Below, piece after piece: positions 9,136 to 16,748 of a DNA stretch of 64,000 bases. Source of the DNA: Maricaulis maris. Lineage in GTDB: Bacteria; Pseudomonadota; Alphaproteobacteria; Caulobacterales; Maricaulaceae. Within the stretch, counting starts at the first letter, position 1. Each line of letters opens with the position of its first letter. The notes under the pieces were generated by a model. It had not been told where the DNA came from and made no database searches. It was given only the letters and a program-made list of their open reading frames with translations. The stretch is taken from assembly GCF_036322705.1 (NCBI RefSeq), contig NZ_AP027270.1:248001-312000 (forward strand). Reading direction: 5' to 3'. The position numbers were made by a program, and so were the translations under genes.

Positions 9136-9933
9136 ATGGGTTCGCTATTTGATGTCACGGGCAAGACCGCCCTGGTTACCGGTGGCGCCACCGGCATTGG
9201 CGCCATGATCACCGAGGGACTCGTTCGGGCCGGTTGCCGTGTTTTCATTGCCTCGAGAAAAGCTGATGTACTGGTCCCGTTCGCCGAGCGAATGAACGAG
9301 ATCGTCCCGGGCGCTGTGGTAAGCGTAAAAGCGGACTTGTCCTCAGGGGAGGGGGCAGAGAATTTGGTTCAAGCCATTAGGCAAGGGACTGATCATGTTG
9401 ATATTCTGATCAATAACAGCGGTGCGTCCTGGGGTGCGGATTTCGATGACTTTCCGCGCAGTGGCTGGGACAAGGTGCTCGGGTTGAATGTCACAGCGCT
9501 GGCGGATCTGACGCGGGCCATGATGCCTCTGCTTGAAAGCCGGGCGAGTTCTGACACGCCCAGCCGTGTCATCAATCTCGGATCCATCATGGGCACACGG
9601 GCAACGCCAAGCGTGACCAATAGTGTGGGCGCTTACAGCTACACTGTCAGCAAGGGCGCTGTGCACCACCTGACGCGTCTGTTCAGCAATGAGCTTGCTC
9701 CGCGCCATGTCACGGTCAACGCGATAGCACCGGGACCGTTTCCCAGCCGGATGATGGCATTTGCAACGGACGAGCAGGAAAAACGCGAGGCACTCGCGAA
9801 GAATATTCCCCTTGGGCGTATTGGCGAGGCGGACGATGTTGTCGGAACAGTCATCTGGCTGTGCTCCCGCGCTGGAGCTTACATCACGGGCGCGATCATT
9901 CCGTTGGATGGCGGGATGTCGGCCTCAAGCTGA
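9136..9933 (+). CDS. Short-chain dehydrogenase/reductase (SDR)
   Basis: A 265-residue classical SDR. It has the cofactor motif TGGATGIGAMI near the N-terminus, NNSGAS, a catalytic Ser in NLGSIMG, Tyr at about residue 169 and Lys at about 173 in SYTVSKGAVHH, and the C-terminal ITGAIIPLDGG. The basic residues after the glycine loop (ASRKAD) are compatible with NADP(H). It sits 14 bases after the 3HCDH-like gene with an AGG-type ribosome binding site and belongs to the same operon. It most likely interconverts a hydroxyl and a keto group in the unknown pathway. Family certain, substrate not. Confidence 0.9.
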   Translation: MGSLFDVTGKTALVTGGATGIGAMITEGLVRAGCRVFIASRKADVLVPFAERMNEIVPGAVVSVKADLSSGEGAENLVQAIRQGTDHVDILINNSGASWGADFDDFPRSGWDKVLGLNVTALADLTRAMMPLLESRASSDTPSRVINLGSIMGTRATPSVTNSVGAYSYTVSKGAVHHLTRLFSNELAPRHVTVNAIAPGPFPSRMMAFATDEQEKREALAKNIPLGRIGEADDVVGTVIWLCSRAGAYITGAIIPLDGGMSASS

Positions 9934-9944
9934 CCAGGCCAGCG

Positions 9945-10394
9945 ATGACCAGTCGATCAACCCAGCGCATTGCGGCCCAGCAACATGTTGACCCGGAGCT
10001 TCTGCCCTTCCTGCAGAGGATACCAACCGTGACATTTCACGCGGGTATTCTCGAGCAGATACGGTCCGCCCCACTGGCCTGGCCGGTTGATGTCGAGACT
10101 CTTCAGCATGTCGAGACACGCGGGTACCGCGTTCCCGGTGATATGCGCTGCACGGGACCTGTGCCGGTGCGTTATCACCGTCCTGCAGGCGTGGCGGGCG
10201 CTCTGCCAGCCATTCTGCATGTTCATGGTGGCGGGTTTGTCAGCGGCAGTGCAAAAGCGAGTGACGCGCGGTGTCGTCAATTGGCCTGGGCGCTGCAATG
10301 CGTGGTCATATCCGTGGATTATCGACTGGCGCCTGAAACGCGTTTCCCGGGCGGCAGTGTCATGTGTGGACGGCCCCTGTTCTGCAAGGTCTGA
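9945..10394 (+). pseudogene. Alpha/beta-hydrolase (HSL-family esterase) truncated by an insertion sequence
   Basis: The N-terminal part of a hormone-sensitive-lipase-like esterase: the oxyanion-hole motif HGGGF lies at about residues 94-98, followed by VVISVDYRLAPETRFPGG. Family members are about 300 residues and carry the nucleophile motif GDSAG about 60 residues further on. Here homology stops near base 10360, where the IS110-family element begins, and the frame runs on into IS sequence to a stop at 10394. The nucleophile, acid and His are lost, so the product is inactive. The missing 3' part is not found on the far side of the mobile elements, so an adjacent deletion probably followed. In the ancestral operon this enzyme would have hydrolysed an ester or lactone. 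Confidence 0.85.
10366..10377 (+). repeat. Left subterminal inverted repeat of the IS1111-like element
   Basis: GTGGACGGCCCC; perfect complement of 11715-11726. It lies a few bases inside the point where esterase homology stops. Confidence 0.75.
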
Positions 10395-10631
10395 TTTGGG
10401 TGATTTATGATCATTGCGGGTTGCGGTCATGTGTCCGGCCTGTTGGCGCGGTGCTGTGACCGCTGGCCCTGATGAAGTCCGCTTGGCCAGGTCCCTCTCA
10501 GATTATCGAGCTCTTACGCCCTGACACTGCCTCGGGTTTTCCTGGCTGCGGCCCCGTTTGATCATCATCACCTACATCTGCCCTCACAGCTCCTGAGCGA
10601 CAGCACGTTCGCCGTCGCGGTTTCTTTGCGC
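10378..10631 (-). ncRNA. Candidate bridge RNA region of the IS1111-like element
   Basis: About 250 non-coding bases lie between the transposase stop and the subterminal repeat, against only about 70 bases on the other side. IS110-family elements are known to encode a bridge RNA that pairs with target and donor DNA, and in IS1111-type members it lies in the longer end downstream of the transposase gene. I infer the RNA from this layout; its folds and guide loops were not resolved. Confidence 0.4.
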
Positions 10632-11645
10632 CTACGCCCTTGCAGGCGCCCGATAGGTCTCGCCCCGGGCCAGTACGGCCCAGGCGATGCGCGCCGTTTT
10701 GTTGGCCATGGCGACGGTAGCAACACGGGCCGGTTTGCGCTCCAGCAGACGCCTGACCCAGTCCCCCGTCGCCGAGGTGTTCGTGCCAACACGCCGGATG
10801 ACCGAAGTCGCGCCGACGACAAGAAGCCGGCGCAGATAGCCATCGCCCATCTTCGATATGCGCCCCAGACGTTCCTTGCCGCCGGACGAGTTCTGGCGCG
10901 GCACCAGTCCGAGGAAGGCCGCGAACTGACGGCCCGTCTTGAACACCGACGGGTCCGGTATGCTGGCCGAGATCGCGGTCGCCGTAATGAGGCCCACGCC
11001 CGGTATCGTCTCCAGCCGTTGGCTCGTCTCATCGGTACGGTGCCAGGCCATGAGCTGGCGCTCAAGCGTGCGGATCTCGGCAGCCAGACTGTCGAGCTGG
11101 GCCGTCAAGCTGGTCAAGGCAGAGCGGGCGATAGCCGGTAAGCGATCCTCGTCCAGGGTATCGAGCAGCACGGCCAGCTTGTGCGGGCCTTGCGCCGTGA
11201 TGATTCCGAACTCGGCCAGATGCGCGCGGATCGCATTGAGCAACATGGTGCGCTGGCGCATCAGAAGATCGCGCGTCCGGTGCAACATCATCACGCCCTG
11301 GCGCGCCTCGCTCTTGACCGGAACAAAGCGCATGGACGGGCGTGTGACCGCCTCGCAAATCGCTTCGGCATCGGCCGCATCATTCTTCTGGCGTTTCACG
11401 TAGGGCTTCACATAAGCCGGAGGGATAAGCCGCACCTCATGGCCCAAAGCGCCGATCTCACGGGCCCAGAAGTGGGCCGTGGCACAGGCCTCCAGTCCGA
11501 TGAGACAGACAGGCAGATCGCGCAGGAAATCCAGAACACCCCCGCGGCGCAGCTTCCTGCGGAAAACCACCGCGCCTTGTGCATCAACGCCGTGAAGCTG
11601 AAAGACAGACTTGGCGAGATCAATGCCGATTGTTGTAACATTCAT
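10632..11645 (-). CDS. IS110-family transposase (DEDD recombinase, IS1111 group)
   Basis: A 337-residue transposase starting MNVTTIGIDLAKSVFQLHG at the ATG complementary to 11643-11645. The frame stays open upstream into antisense IS6 sequence, which is not part of the protein. The N-terminal RuvC-like domain has the first catalytic Asp in GIDLAK, Glu in GLEACATAHFWA, and Asp-Asp in KNDAADAEAICEA. The C-terminal domain carries IPGVGLITATAISASI and the catalytic-serine region near LVPRQNSSGGKERLGRISKMGDGYLRRLLV. All key features are intact, so the element may be active with its bridge RNA. It has inserted into the esterase gene at 9945. Confidence 0.92.
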   Translation of the reverse strand: MNVTTIGIDLAKSVFQLHGVDAQGAVVFRRKLRRGGVLDFLRDLPVCLIGLEACATAHFWAREIGALGHEVRLIPPAYVKPYVKRQKNDAADAEAICEAVTRPSMRFVPVKSEARQGVMMLHRTRDLLMRQRTMLLNAIRAHLAEFGIITAQGPHKLAVLLDTLDEDRLPAIARSALTSLTAQLDSLAAEIRTLERQLMAWHRTDETSQRLETIPGVGLITATAISASIPDPSVFKTGRQFAAFLGLVPRQNSSGGKERLGRISKMGDGYLRRLLVVGATSVIRRVGTNTSATGDWVRRLLERKPARVATVAMANKTARIAWAVLARGETYRAPARA

Positions 11646-11714
11646 GATGGACGGTTCCTTCCCTTGTGCTGGTTCCCAACAGCTCCAGCATGGCACATCG
11701 CGATGCCGTTGGTC

Positions 11715-11726
11715 GGGGCCGTCCAC
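11715..11726 (-). repeat. Right subterminal inverted repeat of the IS1111-like element
   Basis: GGGGCCGTCCAC; perfect complement of 10366-10377, upstream of the transposase start and a few bases inside the inferred element end. Confidence 0.75.
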
Positions 11727-11729
11727 CCC

Positions 11730-12527
11730 ATCAGAGGAACTTGGGCTTGAGCGTGAGGCGTCGGTTTCATAGCTTCGTGTGATGCGTAACCCGTTCAGGT
11801 ATTTCAAAACTTCGCCCGAAATCATCCGTCTCGCTGTGATGATGTACATCCGCTTTCCGCTCTCACTAAGGAACGTCGAAGATCTGCTCCACGAACGCGG
11901 CATAGACATCACGCATGAGACGGTACGCTTTTGGTGGAACCGGTTCGGTCCACTCTTCGTGAAGTCGATCCGAAGACGCCGCGTCCGGAACACGAACTAC
12001 TCGAACTGGACTTGGCATCTCGACGAGGTGTTCGTGAAGATCAACGGCGAGCTCCACTATCTCTGGCGGGCGGTCGACCATGAGGGTGAAGTACTCGAGG
12101 CGTTCGTTACCAAACGCCGGGATCGCAAGGCAGCGCTACGATTTTTTCGAAAGGCGATGAAGCGATATGGTCGACCAGAGCAGGTCGTCACGGACAAGCT
12201 ATCGTCCTACAAGGCGGCGATGCGTGATCTAGGAAATGTGAGCCGCCAGCAGACAGGGAGGTGGCTCAACAATAGGGCCGAAAACTCACATCAGCCATTG
12301 CGGCGACGAGAGAAGATCATGACGCGATTCCGGTCGATGCGAAGTCTTCAAAAGTTCGCCGCCGTCCAATCCTCAGTCCACAATCACTTCAATCTCGAAC
12401 GCCATTTCTACCGCCGCGAAGAATTCAAGGAAAACCGATCCGCCGCCCTGGCCGAATGGCGTCAGCTCGCGGCCTGAGTCAGGATCAAACCCGGTTTTCG
12501 AGACCGATCCGTTTTGTCTGACACCAC
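11730..12527 (+). mobile_element. Intact IS6-family insertion sequence
   Basis: About 0.8 kb, the usual IS6 size, with a single full-length transposase. The right end (GAGACCGATCCGTTTTGTCTGACACC region, 12500-12527) is shared with the decayed copy at 1245-1955. The left end near 11730 abuts the IS1111-like element, and its similarity to the complement of the right end is weak by eye. Same orientation as the left copy, so together they bracket about 10 kb. Confidence 0.78.
11782..12477 (+). CDS. IS6-family transposase (DDE)
   Basis: 231 residues. The start at ATG 11782 matches the start of the decayed copy. A helix-turn-helix region (LSLRNVEDLLHERGIDITHETVRFW) is followed by the DDE domain, with first Asp in WHLDEVFVKI, second Asp in VVTDKLSSYK and Glu in NNRAENSHQPLRRRE. 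The length is typical for the family. IS6-family enzymes work by replicative or conservative cointegration and generate translocatable units bounded by directly repeated copies, which fits the arrangement here. All catalytic residues are present. Confidence 0.93.
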   Translation: MRNPFRYFKTSPEIIRLAVMMYIRFPLSLRNVEDLLHERGIDITHETVRFWWNRFGPLFVKSIRRRRVRNTNYSNWTWHLDEVFVKINGELHYLWRAVDHEGEVLEAFVTKRRDRKAALRFFRKAMKRYGRPEQVVTDKLSSYKAAMRDLGNVSRQQTGRWLNNRAENSHQPLRRREKIMTRFRSMRSLQKFAAVQSSVHNHFNLERHFYRREEFKENRSAALAEWRQLAA

Positions 12528-12727
12528 CCGCGAGTGACTGTCACCACCCTTAAGGCGGGTTGTTTAAACTCGGCAAGTGCGAGACCGCCTGCGCGGAGGC
12601 GCCGCCCACAGTCTGGGCGCAGCGTGGCGCAACCGGGGGCTGGTCTTGTTTTGCGTTTTTGTGGACATTGGCGTTCGTGCTCCGTCCAAACGCGGTTGAG
12701 CGCCCGCGCGATCTGTGAAGCTTTGAT

Positions 12728-13747
12728 ATGGCGACAATTTTTGATGTGGCGGATTTGGCGGGGGTCTCGATCAAGACCGTGTCGCGCGTGCTCAATGGCA
12801 GCGCATCGGTCCGGGCTGCAACGTCGGAACGGGTTCGGGCCGCCATGGCCGAGCTGGACTACCGTCCGAGCACGGCCGCGCGGGAATTGCGCAAGGGCAA
12901 GTCGAGTGCCATCGGCATGTTGTTTGGCGACCCGAGCAGCGGCTTCCAGTCCCGCCTGCACCACGCCGCCCTGCAAGCGTGCAATGATGCGGGTTACTTC
13001 CTGACCGCCGGCCTGTTTCGCGAGGAAGAGGACAATTGGGACGAGCAGCTGAGCGAGTTTCTTACTCGTACCTCAATCGAGAAGATGATCCTGGTGCCGC
13101 CCCTGTGCGGATCATCGGCCTTGCATGATCGCCTGATTGAGCACGGCACGTCCTTCGTCCTGATCTCGCCGTCGCGTACGGTGCCTATTGCCCATGCCGT
13201 GTGCATGGATGACCGGCGCGCGGCTCGGGAAGTCACTGAGCATCTGCTGTCACTCGGCCACCGCCGCATCGCTCATATAACAGGCCCGTCCGACCACGCC
13301 GCGACGCGGCTGCGCCGAGAGGGCTTCGAGGCGGCGCTGGCTGCGGTGGAGGACGGGGTAGTCCGGGAGGACTGGATCCAGCCGGGCTTGTTCCGGTTCA
13401 AGCCCGCCCTGGAGTGCGCGCGCCAGATACTGTCGGGACCGGATCGGCCAACAGCCATTTTTGCCGCCAATGACGAGATGGCCGCCGCAGTTTGCTTTGC
13501 GGCAAACAGCCTCGGGCTGCGGGTACCCGATGACCTTTCCGTCGTAGGTTTTGACGATGTTGCGATTGCCACGACCATGTGGCCGCCGCTGACCACGGTC
13601 GCGCAGCCCTATGCCCAGATGGCGCGCGAGTCCGTGCGGCTGCTCACCCAGGTCGGCGCGCCGGGAGAGTCCGGGGCAGCGGCCGAGAAGGTCACGATTG
13701 ATCATGCCCTGAAGTTCAGACAGTCAACAGCACCGCTGCTGAGCTAG
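12728..13747 (+). CDS. LacI-family transcriptional regulator of the laminarin locus
   Basis: 339 residues. The N-terminal LacI helix-turn-helix and hinge are clear (ATIFDVADLAGVSIKTVSRVLNG, then YRPSTAARELRKGKS), followed by a periplasmic-binding-protein-like sugar domain with AIFAANDEMAAAVC and DDLSVVGFDDVAIATTMWPPLTTV. It lies immediately before and in the same direction as the TBDR, GH16, symporter and GH3 genes. This makes it the likely local repressor, released by a glucan oligosaccharide or glucose derivative. The preceding 200 bases between the IS6 end and the start contain a GTTTAAAC palindrome (12562-12569) that could be an operator, not proven. Confidence 0.92.
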   Translation: MATIFDVADLAGVSIKTVSRVLNGSASVRAATSERVRAAMAELDYRPSTAARELRKGKSSAIGMLFGDPSSGFQSRLHHAALQACNDAGYFLTAGLFREEEDNWDEQLSEFLTRTSIEKMILVPPLCGSSALHDRLIEHGTSFVLISPSRTVPIAHAVCMDDRRAAREVTEHLLSLGHRRIAHITGPSDHAATRLRREGFEAALAAVEDGVVREDWIQPGLFRFKPALECARQILSGPDRPTAIFAANDEMAAAVCFAANSLGLRVPDDLSVVGFDDVAIATTMWPPLTTVAQPYAQMARESVRLLTQVGAPGESGAAAEKVTIDHALKFRQSTAPLLS

Positions 13748-13785
13748 CCGGTTTCGTGATGGTTCGACACGGAATCAACCGCTTA

Positions 13786-13824
13786 TGACAAGGTAAGACA
13801 TTCTAATTGACAAGGTTGGACATT
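13786..13824 (+). promoter_or_regulatory. Two 17-base direct repeats upstream of the laminarin TBDR
   Basis: TGACAAGGTAAGACATT (13786-13802) and TGACAAGGTTGGACATT (13808-13824) differ at two positions and start 22 bases apart, about two helical turns, so a protein could bind the same DNA face twice. The second copy begins inside a TTGACA (13807-13812) that could be a -35 box. It lies 65-103 bases before the TBDR start, in a gap of 141 bases. Which regulator binds is unknown. Confidence 0.5.
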
Positions 13825-13888
13825 TCGAGAAATCTGACCCCAATAGTCGCCATAGAACCGATAACGGGGCGCATCAGGGGAGATCACA

Positions 13889-16726
13889 ATGTTCAGTCTT
13901 GGATTCAAGAAGGCGTTTTTCACGTCCGCTTCGCGGGTCGCGATTGCCAGTCTGGTTAGCCTGCCCGGCGTCATGGGCGCTACAAGTTTCGCGCAATCGA
14001 ATGATGAGGATGAAGACGTCATCACCATCACCGTCGAGCGCCGCGAACAGAGTTTGCAGGATCTTGCGGGTACTGCCACGTCGTTTGACGGCGATGACAT
14101 GAAGCTGCTCGGCGTGCAGAGCATGGCCGACCTCAACGGTCGCTATCCCGGCCTCCAGATCGGTAACAACCAGGGCAATATCGAAGTCTTCATCCGGGGT
14201 GTCGGCTCGACCAACAATACCGAGCTCGGCGAGCCGGCTGCTGCGACCCACATGGACGGGATCTACATCCCGCGTCCGAGCGGCTTCGGGTCGGCCTTCT
14301 TTGATATCCAGCGCGTCGAAGTGAATGTCGGACCGCAGGGTACCCTGCGTGGCCGCAACGCAACGGCCGGGTCGGTCAATGTGATTCCTTGGGGCCCGGG
14401 CCTCGGCGTGTTCGATGTGGCTGCGGAAGTCAGCGTTGGAAATTACGGCGAGCGCTCCTTCGAGGGTGTAATCAACGTTCCGGTCAGCCAGAACTCCGCG
14501 TTCCGCCTTGCCGGGTACGCGATGTCGCATGACTCCTATTACGAGAATGCGTCCCCGACGAGCGCCGATCTGGGTGTCAGTGTCCCGACGGCATCCTCGG
14601 AAGGCATCGATGTTGCCGAAGCGGCTGACAACTGGGGCGCGCGCGCCAGCTTCCTGATCGAGCCGACGCCGAACCTGACCATGACGTTTACAGCCGACTA
14701 CCTGTCGGAAGGCGGCACGGGCTATACCGGTACCAACTACGCCAACCCGCTGGGCAACGGATTGCGCCCGGAAGACATCAGCAATCCGCGCTCGGTGATC
14801 GGTCGCGCCATGTCGCCCGAGCTGGACACCGTCCATTGGGGGCTGCGGGCGCATGTCGCGTATGAAACCGACTGTTTCAATGTCGAGTATATCGGCGGCC
14901 TTCGCGACCTGGTCTATGACTACAAGGCAGCCACTCCGCTTTCGCCTTACTATCCGGGCGTCATCGACAATCTGCGCAATCCTTTCGACGGCAATCTCGA
15001 CGAAGCCTTCGATAATTTCTCACTCTTCCAGTCGGTCACGGACTCGGAGTCGCAGGTCCACGAGATCCGCTTCTTCGACGAGATGGACAATGGCGCCGTC
15101 TGGAGTGCCGGTGTCTTCGCCTTCACCGAAGACCAGCGCACCTTCCTCGGCACGACCGGTGACCGCGGCCTCTTCTTCTCGGGCCTCGAGTTCAACCAGC
15201 GCACTGAAACCGACGCCTTCGCCGTCTATGCCGATGGTACCTATCCGGTCACCGACGCCTTCCGCGTGACGGCCGGTGTGCGCTACTCGGAAGAGGAAAA
15301 GACGCGGACCGGTGTCAACGCCCGCTACGGCTTCGCCATTGGCGGCGCCGGCTATAGCTGCTGCGGCGGTGTCCGCGTGGGCACGGAAGGCTTTGAGTTC
15401 AACGTCTTCGATCGCACCATCATGAACCCGGACATTGATGGCGACGGCAACGTTACCGAGGCCGAAACGCTGGCCTTCTACTTCGACGGCATCCGCACCT
15501 TCGGTGCGCGTGACAATGTCGATGACATCTTCGCCAACGGCCCGCTGGTCGGCGTTGATCTCGGCAACCCGACCCAGATCGCGTCCTATCCGACCTGCGT
15601 CGACACGATTGCAGGCGACTTTTTCACATGTCCGTCGCCGACCGACGGTATCCCGTGGGATGATGCCGCGACTGGAATCTTCACCTTCGCCTTGCCCTTC
15701 CTGGGTCAGATCGCACCGCAAAACGGCTTCGCCTCCTTCGACTTCGTCGACTGGCGTCTGCGGGGCGAGTGGGATCTCAGCGAGAGCAACCTGCTCTATG
15801 CCTCGGTCAGCACCGGTCACAATGGCGGTGGTTTCAATGATAACCTGCCATCTGTGGGCGGCGTCACGATCAACCCGGCCGGCGGTGGTACCGCACCCTT
15901 CGATACGTCCGAGCTGGCGCCGACCTTCAATGAAGAGAGCGTCATCGTCTATGAGTTCGGCTCGAAGAACGAGTTCGATACGCCGAACGGTCGCGGCTAT
16001 TTCAACGCCTCCGCTTTCTATTATGACTACTCCGATCTGATCCAGAACGTGCTGCTTTCGGTCGGTCAGATCCTTGACCGGTCCGACATCCCGCTGGATA
16101 CGACGGCAGCGCCGGGCTCGGCCCTGGGTCTGGTCGTGAACTTCAACTTCAACGCCTCTGATGCGGAGATCTACGGTGCGCAGTTCGAGGCCGGTTACGA
16201 TCTGCCCTATAACCTGCAGTGGAAAGGCACGCTGCTGTGGATGCCGGTCGCCCGTATCCAGAACTCCGAGCTGATCGCCGACTCGCGCTTCCAGGCCGAT
16301 GTAGCGCCCCTGCAGGCCATCCCGCAGTCGATTGACGGCTTCCGTCTTCGCCGGACGCCGGAATGGAGTATCCAGACCTCGATCAGCCAGGCGCTGAGCT
16401 TTGATCATGGTGATGCCGACTGGATCATCTCCCTCGGCTATCGCACCGAGCAGCACCAGGACCTGTTCAATGGCGAGGTTTATCCGGAGTTCGATTTTGC
16501 GAACGATGATCCACTGCGCCTGAATGACCTGGTGGATGGATATCTGACCGTTGATGCCGGTGCCGGCTATAATCCGGGGGGCAATGAGAACCTGCGGATT
16601 GAAGCCTATGTCCAGAACGCCACGGATGAGCAGCGCGAGCAGGCGATTGTTATCACCCAGTTCGATAACACCCGCTTCTTCTCGCGTCCTCGCACCTACG
16701 GCCTGCGCTTCCGCTGGCGTCGATAG
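13889..16726 (+). CDS. TonB-dependent receptor of the laminarin (beta-1,3-glucan) locus
   Basis: 945 residues with a long signal peptide ending TSFAQS. A TonB-box-like VITITVERREQSLQD is followed by a plug with IFIRGVGS-type and VEVNVGPQGTLRGRNATAGSVNVI motifs, and a barrel ending RTYGLRFRWRR. The ribosome binding site GGGGAG precedes the ATG. It lies 22 bases upstream of a secreted GH16 glucanase, so it most likely imports beta-glucan oligosaccharides, comparable to TBDRs of other marine Proteobacteria polysaccharide loci. The barrel contains an acidic DPDIDGDGNVTEAET stretch that looks like an EF-hand-type calcium loop. Family certain; substrate inferred from the neighbours. Confidence 0.92.
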   Translation: MFSLGFKKAFFTSASRVAIASLVSLPGVMGATSFAQSNDEDEDVITITVERREQSLQDLAGTATSFDGDDMKLLGVQSMADLNGRYPGLQIGNNQGNIEVFIRGVGSTNNTELGEPAAATHMDGIYIPRPSGFGSAFFDIQRVEVNVGPQGTLRGRNATAGSVNVIPWGPGLGVFDVAAEVSVGNYGERSFEGVINVPVSQNSAFRLAGYAMSHDSYYENASPTSADLGVSVPTASSEGIDVAEAADNWGARASFLIEPTPNLTMTFTADYLSEGGTGYTGTNYANPLGNGLRPEDISNPRSVIGRAMSPELDTVHWGLRAHVAYETDCFNVEYIGGLRDLVYDYKAATPLSPYYPGVIDNLRNPFDGNLDEAFDNFSLFQSVTDSESQVHEIRFFDEMDNGAVWSAGVFAFTEDQRTFLGTTGDRGLFFSGLEFNQRTETDAFAVYADGTYPVTDAFRVTAGVRYSEEEKTRTGVNARYGFAIGGAGYSCCGGVRVGTEGFEFNVFDRTIMNPDIDGDGNVTEAETLAFYFDGIRTFGARDNVDDIFANGPLVGVDLGNPTQIASYPTCVDTIAGDFFTCPSPTDGIPWDDAATGIFTFALPFLGQIAPQNGFASFDFVDWRLRGEWDLSESNLLYASVSTGHNGGGFNDNLPSVGGVTINPAGGGTAPFDTSELAPTFNEESVIVYEFGSKNEFDTPNGRGYFNASAFYYDYSDLIQNVLLSVGQILDRSDIPLDTTAAPGSALGLVVNFNFNASDAEIYGAQFEAGYDLPYNLQWKGTLLWMPVARIQNSELIADSRFQADVAPLQAIPQSIDGFRLRRTPEWSIQTSISQALSFDHGDADWIISLGYRTEQHQDLFNGEVYPEFDFANDDPLRLNDLVDGYLTVDAGAGYNPGGNENLRIEAYVQNATDEQREQAIVITQFDNTRFFSRPRTYGLRFRWRR

Positions 16727-16748
16727 GCGCTCGCCAGGAGGTAAAGCC

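Larger units (their letters stand above)
10360..11732 (-). mobile_element. IS110-family insertion sequence, IS1111-like
   Basis: About 1.37 kb carrying a DEDD-type transposase on the minus strand. A perfect 12-base inverted repeat (GTGGACGGCCCC) lies at 10366-10377 and, as its complement, at 11715-11726, only a few bases inside both inferred ends. Such subterminal repeats are the mark of the IS1111 subgroup. The long non-coding part lies downstream of the transposase, as known for that subgroup. The left boundary is supported by the loss of esterase homology near 10360. The right boundary abuts the IS6 copy. Exact ends are uncertain by several bases. Confidence 0.8.
1245..12527. mobile_element. 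IS6-bounded accessory island (pseudo-compound transposon) with catabolic operon
   Basis: Two directly oriented IS6-family copies bracket a LysR regulator, a TBDR, an MFS symporter, three enzyme genes and a broken esterase. Directly repeated IS6 copies are the known signature of translocatable-unit insertion. The left junction falls in the thioesterase C-terminus and the right junction precedes the laminarin locus. The island as a unit of transfer is inference. Confidence 0.55.

Noticed and set aside
11646-11993. N-terminal extension of the IS110 transposase reading frame
   Set aside because: The stretch is antisense to the IS6 transposase, the same antisense frame exists at the decayed copy (1283-1507), and the true N-terminus MNVTTIGIDLAK starts at 11645.
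13775-13830. CRISPR-like repeat
   Set aside because: Only two imperfect copies with a 5-base gap and no spacers; better read as protein-binding direct repeats.
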